A stretch of 64,000 nt of DNA from JACTOJ01 sp032335695 (GTDB taxonomy: Bacteria; Bacillota; Clostridia; Clostridiales; Clostridiaceae): assembly GCF_032335695.1 (NCBI RefSeq), contig NZ_JACTOJ010000022.1:1-64000 (forward strand). The letters run 5' to 3'. This document shows positions 35,372 through 43,293 of the stretch, one piece after another. A program made the position numbers and the translations under genes. Within the stretch, counting starts at the first letter, position 1; the number at the start of each line of letters is the position of its first letter. The notes under the pieces were generated by a model. It was given only the letters and a program-made list of their open reading frames with translations, was not told the DNA's origin and did not search any database.

Positions 35372-36997
35372 ATGAAAGCTTGTGAAGCTATTGTTAGATG
35401 CTTGCAAGAGGAAAATGTGGATGTGATTTTCGGCTATCCAGGTGCTGCCGTAGCACCCATATATGAAGAACTAAGAAAGACTGACATATCTCATATTTTA
35501 GTTAGACATGAACAAGCTGCTGGCCACTGTGCCAATGGCTATGCCAGAGCTTCTGGCAAAGTTGGTGTATGCATGGCAACTTCCGGTCCTGGGGCTACTA
35601 ATATTATAACCGCAATTGCCACTGCTTACATGGATTCAATTCCTATTGTAATAATAACTGGTCAAGTAAACACTTCCGTGATAGGTAAGGACGTATTTCA
35701 GGAAGCTGACATCACTGGTTCCACTGAACCTTTCACCAAACATAGCTATCTTGTAAAAAATGAAAAAGACATACCTAGAATACTTAAAGAAGCTTTTTAT
35801 ATAGCAAAAAGCGGACGTCCAGGTCCAGTTTTAGTAGACATTCCTGTAGATCTACAAAATAAAAATATAGATTTTGATTATTCCTTTGAGGTTAATATAC
35901 GAGGCTATAAACCTAAAACCTCTGGTCACAAACTTCAGCTAAAGAAAATAGTAGATAAAATAAATTCCAGTTCCAAGCCTCTCGTTGTAGTTGGAGGAGG
36001 TGTAGCTTGCTCAAATGCAAGAGCTGAAATAATGGAATTTTTAAATAAATCAAAGCTTCCTGCGGTCCATACTCTCATGGGTAAAGATGCTGTAGATTCC
36101 ACATATTCAGAATTTATTGGTTTTATAGGTATGCATGGGGACGCCTTTGCCAATGAAATAATCTCTAAGTCAGATGTTATTATCTCTGTGGGGGCTAGAT
36201 TTAGCGACAGGAGCATAGCTAACATAAAAAACTATAATCATAAGGAAATAATTCATATAGATATAGATGCCGCAGAAATCGGAAAAACTTTCAAAACTTC
36301 TATTCCAGTGGTAGGTGATGCTAAAGAAATTCTAAGCGAATTAAATAAAAATATCTCTGCTCCCAATATAGACTCCTGGAAAAATGAAATAAAAGCCATA
36401 AAAGATACCTATTTATCTGAAAATGGTGCTTCAGTAGCTACTGCTGATGATTACGTCAATCCTAAGGATATAATTTGCTGCTTATCAAAGGAATGTGACA
36501 ATTCCACAATATTAGTCTCCGATGTAGGACAAAATCTTATGTGGGCACTTAAAAACTATGAAATAATTGGGGAAAGACTTTTCTTTACCTCAGGAGGTCT
36601 CGGAACTATGGGATACTCACTGCCTGCTGCCATAGGTGCTAAACTGGCAGCACCTGATACAACAGTAATTGTGAGCGTAGGTGATGGAGCTTTTCAGATG
36701 AGCCTTCAGGAACTTGCAACTATGATAAATTGTGAGGTAAAACTTATCATAATTTTATTTAATAATCATGGCTTAGGTATGGTAAGAGAGCTGCAAAATG
36801 CCAAGTATAATAATTCTTTCGGAGTTGATATGGCTTTAAATCCTAATTTCACAAGACTTGCAGAGGCTTACGGCATTAACGGCGTTAAAGTAACTAAGGT
36901 TGAAGCTTTTCAAGATGCTCTTAAGGCTGCCTTGGCTTCTGATAAAAGTACGCTTATAGAATGCTTAATAAGCACTGAAACCAAGACGTTAATTTAG
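35372..36997 (+). CDS. ilvB: Acetolactate synthase, large subunit
   Basis: A 541-residue thiamine-diphosphate enzyme that makes acetolactate or acetohydroxybutyrate, the first common step to valine and isoleucine. It has GYPGAAVAPIYEEL and RHEQAAGHCANGYARASG at the N-terminus with the catalytic Glu, the FAD/central domain, and the ThDP site VSVGDGAFQMSLQELATM followed by NNHGLGMVRE. It is about 20 residues shorter than the paralogue at 56792-58468. The regulatory subunit gene follows 11 bp later. This copy, unlike the other, is under a plain promoter and has a paired small subunit. Confidence 0.93.
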   Translation: MKACEAIVRCLQEENVDVIFGYPGAAVAPIYEELRKTDISHILVRHEQAAGHCANGYARASGKVGVCMATSGPGATNIITAIATAYMDSIPIVIITGQVNTSVIGKDVFQEADITGSTEPFTKHSYLVKNEKDIPRILKEAFYIAKSGRPGPVLVDIPVDLQNKNIDFDYSFEVNIRGYKPKTSGHKLQLKKIVDKINSSSKPLVVVGGGVACSNARAEIMEFLNKSKLPAVHTLMGKDAVDSTYSEFIGFIGMHGDAFANEIISKSDVIISVGARFSDRSIANIKNYNHKEIIHIDIDAAEIGKTFKTSIPVVGDAKEILSELNKNISAPNIDSWKNEIKAIKDTYLSENGASVATADDYVNPKDIICCLSKECDNSTILVSDVGQNLMWALKNYEIIGERLFFTSGGLGTMGYSLPAAIGAKLAAPDTTVIVSVGDGAFQMSLQELATMINCEVKLIIILFNNHGLGMVRELQNAKYNNSFGVDMALNPNFTRLAEAYGINGVKVTKVEAFQDALKAALASDKSTLIECLISTETKTLI

Positions 36998-37008
36998 GAG
37001 GTAAGGAT

Positions 37009-37512
37009 ATGAAAAAGCATGTTTTATCCATAATTGTAGAAAACCATCCTGGTGTTTTAAGCAAAGTTTCTGGACTATTCAGCAGGCGTGGTTACAACAT
37101 AGAAAGCCTTAATGTGAGCATTACGGAAGATCCCACTACTTCAAGAATTACTATAACTGCCAATGGCGATGATGCTACCATAGAACAGATAATAAAACAG
37201 CTTAATAAGCTCATTGATGTTATAAAAGTACAGGTTATAGATCTTAGCAAAGCTGTTTCCAGAGAGATTGCATTGATTAAGGTATCCACAACTTTGCAAA
37301 ACCGTTCTTCTATAATAGAAGTTGCTAACATATTTCGCTCTAACATAATAGACATAAATGAAAAAAGTATGATAGTAGAAGCTACTGGTGACAGTTCAAA
37401 AATATCTGCATTAATCGAAATGCTTCGCCCTTTTGGCATCATAGAGCTTATAAGAACGGGACTTACCGCTCTCCAAAGAGGCAGTGAAGCTGCAATTTCT
37501 AAGAGTTTCTAG
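37009..37512 (+). CDS. ilvN: Acetolactate synthase, small (regulatory) subunit
   Basis: A 167-residue protein with an N-terminal ACT domain (KHVLSIIVENHPGVLSKVSGLFSRRGYNIESL type) that binds valine in the family, and the C-terminal acetolactate-synthase regulatory domain. GGAGG precedes the ATG; the gene starts 11 bp after the large subunit. A hairpin (37544-37579) ends the operon. As the only small subunit seen here, it may also serve the second IlvB. Confidence 0.94.
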   Translation: MKKHVLSIIVENHPGVLSKVSGLFSRRGYNIESLNVSITEDPTTSRITITANGDDATIEQIIKQLNKLIDVIKVQVIDLSKAVSREIALIKVSTTLQNRSSIIEVANIFRSNIIDINEKSMIVEATGDSSKISALIEMLRPFGIIELIRTGLTALQRGSEAAISKSF

Positions 37513-37543
37513 AACTCCAAATATAATATCAAATAATTTAATG

Positions 37544-37579
37544 GGCTTAGATAAACACTTTTATATGCTTATCTAAGCC
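37544..37579. terminator. Terminator of ilvB-ilvN
   Basis: Eleven-bp perfect arms, GGCTTAGATAA and TTATCTAAGCC, followed on the + strand by AAAAATTCTTTTT. It lies between convergent ilvN and the thioesterase gene. Confidence 0.65.
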
Positions 37580-37617
37580 AAAAATTCTTTTTCGCATATG
37601 CCTATTAATATGGTTAG

Positions 37618-38061
37618 CTATTCATCCTGAAAATCTATACCTACAATACTTTCTATAGCTTCATAGGCTTTCTTAGATTCTCTTTTCAAAGAAATAGGTC
37701 GTCCATTTTTATTTAAAAAGCAATGTTCACTTTTACCAGTAGTTCTTACCTCTTTTGTAGCTGCATCCATTACTTTGTAGGAAAGCACCAGTTTAATCCC
37801 ATTTTTAAATTCTTCTACCTTAGGAATAATAAATATCTCATCCCCAAAGCGTACCATGGATTTATATTCGCAATTTATGCTCATTACAGGGCTCATTATT
37901 CCGCTTTCTTCCATATCCTTATAGCCACAACCTATTTGCTCCATCAAATCTATTCTAGCTTCCTCGAACCAGCGTATGTAATTTGAATGATGTATGATTC
38001 CCATTTGATCTGTCTCATAATATAATGCTTTACGTTTATAAAGTTGAATACTGTTATTCAT
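37618..38061 (-). CDS. Acyl-CoA thioesterase (YbgC/FadM-like hotdog protein)
   Basis: A 147-residue single hotdog-fold protein. The YYETDQMGIIHHSNYIRWFEEAR motif, with its Asp and His, is the catalytic signature of 4-hydroxybenzoyl-CoA-like thioesterases, which release acyl groups from CoA or acyl carrier protein. The length is usual. No partner lies nearby; the substrate is unknown. Confidence 0.9.
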   Translation of the reverse strand: MNNSIQLYKRKALYYETDQMGIIHHSNYIRWFEEARIDLMEQIGCGYKDMEESGIMSPVMSINCEYKSMVRFGDEIFIIPKVEEFKNGIKLVLSYKVMDAATKEVRTTGKSEHCFLNKNGRPISLKRESKKAYEAIESIVGIDFQDE

Positions 38062-38192
38062 TTTTTCTCCTCAAACCTATATATTTGTAAAAACTATCAC
38101 TAAATATATTATAGCTAATGAAATATTTGATTTCAAATTAAAAACTGCCGCCAATTAATTTCTATTAATTTTGCGACAGCACTTATTTATCG

Positions 38193-38362
38193 GGTTATGT
38201 TTTAAAAGGATGTTGATAATGGCTTTTTTCGTAGTGGCATGGTTTCTTTCAGAACCCATGGAAGGAACTCTAACGATAATATCAACATTTTTAAACACAG
38301 CCTCCCAAACTGAAGGAAGTTTTAAATCAGTATAAAAATCAACACTGATTTAAAACATAACC
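38193..38362. repeat. MITE-like intergenic element, family A, long copy
   Basis: A 170-bp element with 14-bp perfect terminal inverted repeats, GGTTATGTTTTAAA at 38193-38206 and its complement at 38349-38362. The left part has a further imperfect inverted pair (about 38209-38220 with 38276-38290). The right 51 bp (38312-38362) is shared with 43229-43279 and forms a 13-bp perfect hairpin, GTTTTAAATCAGT with ACTGATTTAAAAC. It has no coding capacity. It fills the gap between the thioesterase and HIT genes, which holds nothing else. Confidence 0.78.
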
Positions 38363-38370
38363 ATTTATTT

Positions 38371-38802
38371 TTATAGGTTAGCCTTTATTGCAGCTATTAT
38401 ATCATTATATTCTTCATTGCTAAGCTTAAGATTATTGCTAGGATTCATTTCAAAGGTTCCTCCCCAGCTATATCCACCTTCGTACTTTGGAACTATATGA
38501 AAGTGAAGATGAGGAAGCTTATCTGAGAAAGCTCCATAGTTTATTTTGTCAGCTCCAAAGGCTTTTTGGATTGCTCTAGCTACCTTAGTAACATCTCCCA
38601 TAAACGCAGCAAGTTCTTCAGCATTTAATTCATATAACTCTTTTACATGCTTATCATAAGCAACTACACACCTGCCCTTATAGGTTTGCTCCCTAAACAA
38701 GTAAACAGTTGAAGCCTGAAGCTTACTTATTTTAATCATTAAATCATCTAATCTCTGGTCCTTTTCACAGTAAAAACAAGAATTTTCATTACTCATATTC
38801 AT
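38371..38802 (-). CDS. HIT family protein
   Basis: A 143-residue nucleotide hydrolase or transferase of the histidine-triad superfamily. The triad HLHFHIVP lies near residue 98. A CFYCEK motif at the N-terminus may bind zinc with a later residue, as in many HIT proteins. Two ATG codons, 38802 and 38796, are possible; the second has the better distance (8 nt) from GGAG, so the protein may be two residues shorter. A perfect 16-bp palindrome and a TATAAT box lie just upstream. Confidence 0.9.
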   Translation of the reverse strand: MNMSNENSCFYCEKDQRLDDLMIKISKLQASTVYLFREQTYKGRCVVAYDKHVKELYELNAEELAAFMGDVTKVARAIQKAFGADKINYGAFSDKLPHLHFHIVPKYEGGYSWGGTFEMNPSNNLKLSNEEYNDIIAAIKANL

Positions 38803-38819
38803 TACTCCTCTTTAAGAAT

Positions 38820-38835
38820 TTGCACACGTGTGCAA
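38820..38835. promoter_or_regulatory. Perfect 16-bp palindromic operator candidate upstream of the HIT gene
   Basis: TTGCACACGTGTGCAA is a perfect palindrome. On the minus strand it begins about 8 bp after a TATAAT box (38849-38844), covering the expected transcription start, and ends just before the ribosome site. This is a typical place for a repressor. The bound protein is unknown. Confidence 0.5.
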
Positions 38836-38929
38836 TTGAATATATTATAACTCACTTAAAATATATTTTACAATATCAATTTAAAACATTTTCAATTCAT
38901 AATATAAAATTCTTCAAAAGGTGAAAAAA

Positions 38930-39050
38930 TTAAGAAGTAAAAAGCAAAAATGAAGAGTTTATGTAGAAATCGACTCTTTTAAGAGACGATTTCAATTTAT
39001 AAATTTGCTTAAAGCAAATTTTACCATAGTTTTTAATTCTTACTTATTAC
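38930..39050. repeat. Palindromic intergenic repeat, family B, copy 3
   Basis: It follows the plan of copy 1 at 13936-14084. A GAAATCG/CGATTTC hairpin with inner ACTCTT/AAGAGA (38965-38993) is followed by a hairpin with arms AAATTTGCTT and AAAGCAAATTT (about 39000-39022), and the outer ends TTAAGAAGTAA and TTCTTACTTA are inverted relative to each other. Compared with copy 1, a C-G pair of the second stem is replaced by T-A. Confidence 0.75.
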
Positions 39051-39101
39051 ATATAACTAGATAACTATATATATATTGATATTGCTTCAACGGAAGTTTG
39101 T

Positions 39102-40298
39102 TTATTTTACCCCTGAACCATTAATAACCCCTTTAAATTGATATATACACATCATAATTAAAATCACAGAAACTATCAAAATAGAAATACTTACACCTAT
39201 GCAATTATACATAGGACTTGCAATAGCTATACCTAATAAAGCGAATAAAGTAAGAACTATCTTATAAAAAGAAAATACCCTTCCCAAATAATTTTGAGGA
39301 ATATTGTTTTGTATTATGGTGCTGGAATAAATGCCTTGAATATTTTGAGTAAAACCTAACAGCACCATTATGGCAAAGGTTATTAAAAAACTTTTTGAGA
39401 ACCCAAATATAATATAGAAAAAGCTTATAGCCAAAGTGGATAGTATAAATATTTTAACGGTATCCTCCTTTGAAAGAGCCTTTATGATAATCGGAACTAG
39501 CAATCCTCCAATAGCTAAAGCGTAATCAAAATAAATTATTCCCTCAGGCTTTATATTCAAAAATTTATCCGCTATTACTACTTTATACACCTCATAAAAT
39601 CTTCCTAAGACAGCATAAACACTGGCAATAACAAATATAATCTTCACATTTGCATAGTTTAACAGAACTTTGTACCCGTCTATTCCAAGCTTAATTATCC
39701 CTTCTCTTTCTTTAACTTCTTTATTCTTTACAAATTTATACCTTATAGCTATAAACATAATGGTAGCTATGATAAAGCTAACAGAATTAATAATAAATAA
39801 TAGATTTGCTCCATAGAGCTTATATAAAATTCCGCCAATAGCTGGAGATAGAAATATGCTTGTAGACTGCAGAAAAGAGAAAGCAGAATTTGCTGGTGCT
39901 AATTGATCCTTAGGTACAATTTCTGGCAATATAGCATTTTCAGAGCTTACTTCCATGTCACTTAAGGCTTGAAGGAGAAAGGTCAGAACATATATAAGCC
40001 ATAATCTGTGCTGGTTTCCAAATATAAAAATTAAGGCTACTACTCCACTTAATAAATTAACCCAAACAATTACTTTTTTCTTATTAAAATAATCCGCAAT
40101 TATGCCAGATAAATATAAATCAGGTATCCTCAAAACTCCTCTAGACAGCCACATTAATGCTACTGATAAAACCGAATTGGTTATGCTATAAAGATATACA
40201 GTGACAGCTATAGTGTACAGATAATCCCCAATGGAAGAAATAAAGCCCCCTATAGCTAATAATGTGAAGTTTTTGTTTTTTAATAAATCTTTATACAA
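39102..40298 (-). CDS. MFS efflux-type transporter
   Basis: A 398-residue protein with about 12 hydrophobic segments, of the drug/siderophore-export type of the major facilitator superfamily: FTLLAIGGFISSIGDYLY in helix 1, and SGIIADYFNKKKVIVWVN as the helix 2-3 loop motif. The frame extends to a GTG at 40328, but AGGAG at about 40313-40309 is 8 nt from a TTG at 40298, giving a start LYKDLLKNKNF typical of the family. It lies downstream of the propeptide gene and its terminator, with an inverted repeat (40347-40370) before it. It may export a product or the signal of the nearby regulator system; the substrate is unknown. Confidence 0.85.
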   Translation of the reverse strand: MYKDLLKNKNFTLLAIGGFISSIGDYLYTIAVTVYLYSITNSVLSVALMWLSRGVLRIPDLYLSGIIADYFNKKKVIVWVNLLSGVVALIFIFGNQHRLWLIYVLTFLLQALSDMEVSSENAILPEIVPKDQLAPANSAFSFLQSTSIFLSPAIGGILYKLYGANLLFIINSVSFIIATIMFIAIRYKFVKNKEVKEREGIIKLGIDGYKVLLNYANVKIIFVIASVYAVLGRFYEVYKVVIADKFLNIKPEGIIYFDYALAIGGLLVPIIIKALSKEDTVKIFILSTLAISFFYIIFGFSKSFLITFAIMVLLGFTQNIQGIYSSTIIQNNIPQNYLGRVFSFYKIVLTLFALLGIAIASPMYNCIGVSISILIVSVILIMMCIYQFKGVINGSGVK

Positions 40299-40346
40299 AC
40301 TACCATCTCCTAATTGCATAGTAAACACATATTACCAAAAATGGCC

Positions 40347-40370
40347 GTAAAATATAAGACTATATTTTAC
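40347..40370. promoter_or_regulatory. Inverted-repeat operator candidate before the MFS gene
   Basis: GTAAAATATA and TATATTTTAC are perfect 10-bp arms with a 4-bp centre. It lies between the terminator of the propeptide gene and the MFS start, so it could be the site where the adjacent HTH regulator acts. This is inference from position. Confidence 0.45.
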
Positions 40371-40423
40371 AAAGTTTGTATGTTATAATTAAAATGTAGA
40401 AAGATACAATATAATTTTTACAC

Positions 40424-40450
40424 AAAAAAGGCACTCATAAAGAGTGTCTT
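40424..40450 (-). terminator. Terminator of the regulator-propeptide operon
   Basis: On the minus strand AAGACACTC and GAGTGCCTT pair, with one mismatch, around TTTAT and are followed by six T. It ends the transcript 6 bases after the propeptide stop codon. Confidence 0.75.
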
Positions 40451-40455
40451 TTCTG

Positions 40456-40614
40456 TTACCATATCGGTGGTTCTCCATCGCCTTGTGTTTCATTGGTAGC
40501 TGCTAAAGATCCGTTACTTACCATTGAAGTGATTACAGCTATACCGGAAGTCGTCAACATTGTGATAATAATCAATAATGAAAATAAAAGCTTTTTAATC
40601 TTTTTGAATTTCAT
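40456..40614 (-). CDS. Small exported propeptide, candidate RRNPP signalling peptide
   Basis: A 52-residue open frame directly downstream of the TPR regulator. The first 20 residues are MKFKKIKKLLFSLLIIITML: a lysine-rich head followed by a hydrophobic core, that is, a Sec-type signal peptide. A short polar tail ends in NETQGDGEPPIW. AGGAG lies 9 nt before the ATG, and only 12 bp separate it from the regulator stop; a terminator follows at once. This is the standard genetic layout of RRNPP regulator-pheromone pairs, in which the exported tail is trimmed and imported through an oligopeptide permease to bind the TPR domain. The active peptide is probably within the last 5-12 residues. No homologue is claimed. 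Confidence 0.78.
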   Translation of the reverse strand: MKFKKIKKLLFSLLIIITMLTTSGIAVITSMVSNGSLAATNETQGDGEPPIW

Positions 40615-40626
40615 TATAGCCATCTC

Positions 40627-41961
40627 CTAATATTTACTTCTTATAAGCAGAGTATGTTGAACTTTCAAACAAAGATCCAAAACTCTTTCCTTATTACTAG
40701 TTCCCTTGAATATCTCTATAGCATCTAAAAATATATATCCTAGCTCAATATTAGTTATTTGGTATTGAAATATCATGTTGCTTACTGTACTTAGCAGCAA
40801 TTCAATTTCTTCTATCATGGAATTTCTTTTAAAATAATTAAAAATTTGACTTATAGTTTCATTGATCATGTTTTTATCTTTTAATTGCAGTACGCTTTCA
40901 ATTGCCATCAAATAATTTTCAACTATAAATTTTTTATAATCACATTTTATAGCTGAGTTTATGCAATCATGTAGAATTATAACTCTATAATTATTGCTGC
41001 ATCTTATATTAATAGCAAAATCAATATATTTAAAAATTTCTTCTAATGAATTAGTTTTTGCCTTTAATGTTGCTAAATTGGAATATGCCAGAGCTATGGC
41101 ATTTAGATTTTCTTTTTCTTTTGCTTCATTTATAACTTTATATAAAATAGCTTCTGCTTCTTTATATCTATTTAGTTTTCTGTAGCTTACAGCCTTTAAT
41201 AGCATTGTATCAAAACGCTTCTCTGGAAGTAAGTTAAAATCCTTTAAGTATTCCAGATATTCAATGCATTTTTGAGGTTTTTCTAATTTGGAAAATGCTG
41301 ATGCCGTATTATAGTATATAATCATTAAATCTTCATTACGCTCAATTTTATAGTCTTGACCTGCTTTTATAGCAATTTCTGCATATACCTCAATATCCAT
41401 ATATTGACCCAATTTATATAATGATCTGATTATATATAAAATAGCCTTCATAAAATAGCTCCAAGATTTATTAATAGCTGCCATATTATACGTTTTAAGC
41501 GCATATATCTTACATTCCTGGATGCTATTGTAACTATAATACATTTCAACAGCACAAGTATAAATCTCTAGGATGAGATCTTTTCTTATTTTATATGTTT
41601 TAATTAGTATCTCTACATAGTTAATATCCTTTATTATCCCATCAATCTGTTCTTTGTTTTCCTTAGCTTGCATAAGTTTTTCTTTATATTTTATAACTAA
41701 ATTATTAGCCTGAGTATCTTCATCCTCAAGCAGCCATTCAAGAGTAATTTTTTTTAAATTTGTATTGCTAAAAGCAATCTTCTCGTTCAGTTTTCTGACT
41801 ATTATTTTACCAATATCAGGAGGTATTTTTTTATTCTTTTTTTCATAGAGATATATATTAGTGCGACTAAAACCTTCAGCTAAGTCTTCCTGCGTTAAAT
41901 TTAGTTTTTTTCTTATCTCATATAGTTTTTGCCCAGTAGTTAATATCTCATTGTCAAACAT
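40627..41961 (-). CDS. HTH-TPR transcriptional regulator, RRNPP-like
   Basis: A 444-residue cytosolic regulator. An N-terminal XRE-type helix-turn-helix (about 8-60: TGQKLYEIRKKLNLTQEDLA then SRTNIYLYEKKNKKIPP) is followed by a long all-helical part made of TPR-like repeats (about 100-440; for example YNTASAFSKLEKPQKCIEYL and AVSYRKLNRYKEAEAILYKV). This matches PlcR/NprR/Rgg-type peptide-binding regulators and the Qsr regulators of solvent-forming clostridia. GGAGG precedes the ATG. The propeptide gene follows 12 bp downstream and is almost certainly co-transcribed. A TTGAAA-N16-TATAAA promoter lies upstream. Confidence 0.88.
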   Translation of the reverse strand: MFDNEILTTGQKLYEIRKKLNLTQEDLAEGFSRTNIYLYEKKNKKIPPDIGKIIVRKLNEKIAFSNTNLKKITLEWLLEDEDTQANNLVIKYKEKLMQAKENKEQIDGIIKDINYVEILIKTYKIRKDLILEIYTCAVEMYYSYNSIQECKIYALKTYNMAAINKSWSYFMKAILYIIRSLYKLGQYMDIEVYAEIAIKAGQDYKIERNEDLMIIYYNTASAFSKLEKPQKCIEYLEYLKDFNLLPEKRFDTMLLKAVSYRKLNRYKEAEAILYKVINEAKEKENLNAIALAYSNLATLKAKTNSLEEIFKYIDFAINIRCSNNYRVIILHDCINSAIKCDYKKFIVENYLMAIESVLQLKDKNMINETISQIFNYFKRNSMIEEIELLLSTVSNMIFQYQITNIELGYIFLDAIEIFKGTSNKERVLDLCLKVQHTLLIRSKY

Positions 41962-42035
41962 TTAATTTTGCCTCCTCTCCTTTATAACACATGCTTCTCT
42001 TTTATTTTTACCTAATAATTCCTAATTTGATATAG

Positions 42036-42063
42036 TTTATAATTTATCATCCAAATATTTCAA
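42036..42063 (-). promoter_or_regulatory. Promoter of the regulator-propeptide operon
   Basis: On the minus strand TTGAAA (42063-42058), a 16-bp spacer and TATAAA (42041-42036), about 75 bp before the regulator start. Confidence 0.5.
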
Positions 42064-42366
42064 GCAACATGCATATTTTTTACTTATGTTTTAATTTGTT
42101 TTAATTTATTATAATATTTTTTAGACAAATTTTCATTTTTTCTATTTTCCCATATTCGACATCCATTATTATACATTAATGCTGTTATAAAGAAATAACT
42201 TAAGCAAAAATAACATAATTTCCTTGTTTTTTAATTTATTTATAATTTAAAACGCATGAATTCAATATTTTGTATAAAAACACTTAATATGCAAATGTAT
42301 GTAATTGAGGTCAATATATTTTTTTACTGAAATTAACTATTTATTAATATAAAAAACAAATTAAAA

Positions 42367-42399
42367 GGACTGATTCCTTCTTAATATAGGATTCAGTCC
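42367..42399 (-). terminator. Terminator of the eut cluster
   Basis: GGACTGAATCCT and AGGAATCAGTCC pair with one mismatch, and TTTTAA follows on the minus strand. It lies 35 bp after the eutC stop. Confidence 0.7.
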
Positions 42400-42433
42400 A
42401 AAAAGTTCCAATATACTTTTTCTGAGTCAATAT

Positions 42434-43168
42434 TTATATTTTCAAATCTACTCCGCTTTTTTTCTCTCTCATCATTATCTCTATCACATCAACTATCTGT
42501 GCTCCTGCTTCTACTGGTGGGGTTCCATTCCTGTGAATATTAGATATAACCGTTCTCTGTGATTCAGGTTTTTTAGTGCTGGCTCTATAAGCCATATAAC
42601 TGCTCATGCTCTCTCCTGTAGCAAGTCCAGGCCTTTCTCCTATGAGAATTATGGTAACCTCTGCGTCCAAAGCTTCACTTATTTTATCCATGGTAGCCAC
42701 TCTCGAATATTTTACAAATATAGGTGTTCCAACAGTATAGCCCTTTGCGCTAAGTCCATCTAAAATTATAGAATATATATCCTTTGTATTTGCATCGATA
42801 GCTGTAGAGCTTAAACCGTCTCCTACTATTATCTGAACCTGAGGCGAATGAACACAGTTCTTTTTTATATATTCAATAGTTTCCTCAGAGAACCTTTTTC
42901 CAAGATCAGGTCTTGTTATATACTCTTCTTTATCTCTTACTAAGGTTTGTACTTTTATAAAACCCAGTTCATCAATTATATTTTCATCTACAGCAGACCA
43001 CACCGCATCCATAGCTACAGCATGATCTGCTCTAAACTTTAGCAAAGTGTTTGTCTTAAGTCTTGCCCCAGCTCTTCCTACGCAGATTCTTGCCGGAGTG
43101 GTGTCTTTAAGTCTTTTGCACATTTCTTCATCTATTGCATTATCTATATTTGTACTGTTTTCCTCCAT
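42434..43168 (-). CDS. eutC: Ethanolamine ammonia-lyase, small subunit
   Basis: A 244-residue subunit of the adenosylcobalamin-dependent enzyme that splits ethanolamine to acetaldehyde and ammonia. The PARICVGRAGARLKT, FRADHAVAMDAVW, IVGDGLSS, LIGERPGLATGESMSSYMAYRA and ISNIHRNGTPPVEAGA stretches are those of EutC and carry cobalamin-contact residues in the family. The frame starts at GTG 43177, but the ATG at 43168 is better placed after GGCGG. It is the last gene of the cluster, separated from eutB by a 125-bp gap containing a family A repeat. Confidence 0.95.
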   Translation of the reverse strand: MEENSTNIDNAIDEEMCKRLKDTTPARICVGRAGARLKTNTLLKFRADHAVAMDAVWSAVDENIIDELGFIKVQTLVRDKEEYITRPDLGKRFSEETIEYIKKNCVHSPQVQIIVGDGLSSTAIDANTKDIYSIILDGLSAKGYTVGTPIFVKYSRVATMDKISEALDAEVTIILIGERPGLATGESMSSYMAYRASTKKPESQRTVISNIHRNGTPPVEAGAQIVDVIEIMMREKKSGVDLKI

Positions 43169-43199
43169 ATTCTTCACCGCCTATACAATTAAAAATTCA

Positions 43200-43279
43200 C
43201 TATGTTTTAAAACATAGCCTTAGCCACCGAAGGAAGTTTTAAATAAGTGTAAAAATCAACACTTATTTAAAACAGAGCC
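43200..43279. repeat. Intergenic repeat, family A, copy between eutB and eutC
   Basis: It begins with an 18-bp palindrome, CTATGTTTTAAAACATAG (43200-43217). A 51-bp unit follows (43229-43279), matching 38312-38362 with few changes. Its hairpin has 15-bp perfect arms, GTTTTAAATAAGTGT and ACACTTATTTAAAAC; relative to the 38-kb copy a C-G pair is replaced by A-T on both arms. It sits inside the eut operon, between two subunit genes. Confidence 0.78.
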
Positions 43280-43293
43280 TTATATTTAGATAG

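Larger units (their letters stand above)
41962..42433. other. AT-rich gap between eutC and the RRNPP-like regulator
   Basis: No coding frame with a ribosome site is visible in this 472-bp stretch. It holds the promoter of the regulator near its left end and the terminator of eutC at its right end. The middle (about 42090-42350) is very AT-rich, with short T and A runs, and I see nothing definite in it. Confidence 0.6.

Noticed and set aside
38193..38362. Remnant of an insertion sequence with a transposase
   Set aside because: The element has terminal inverted repeats but no reading frame of useful length, so it is called a MITE-like repeat only.
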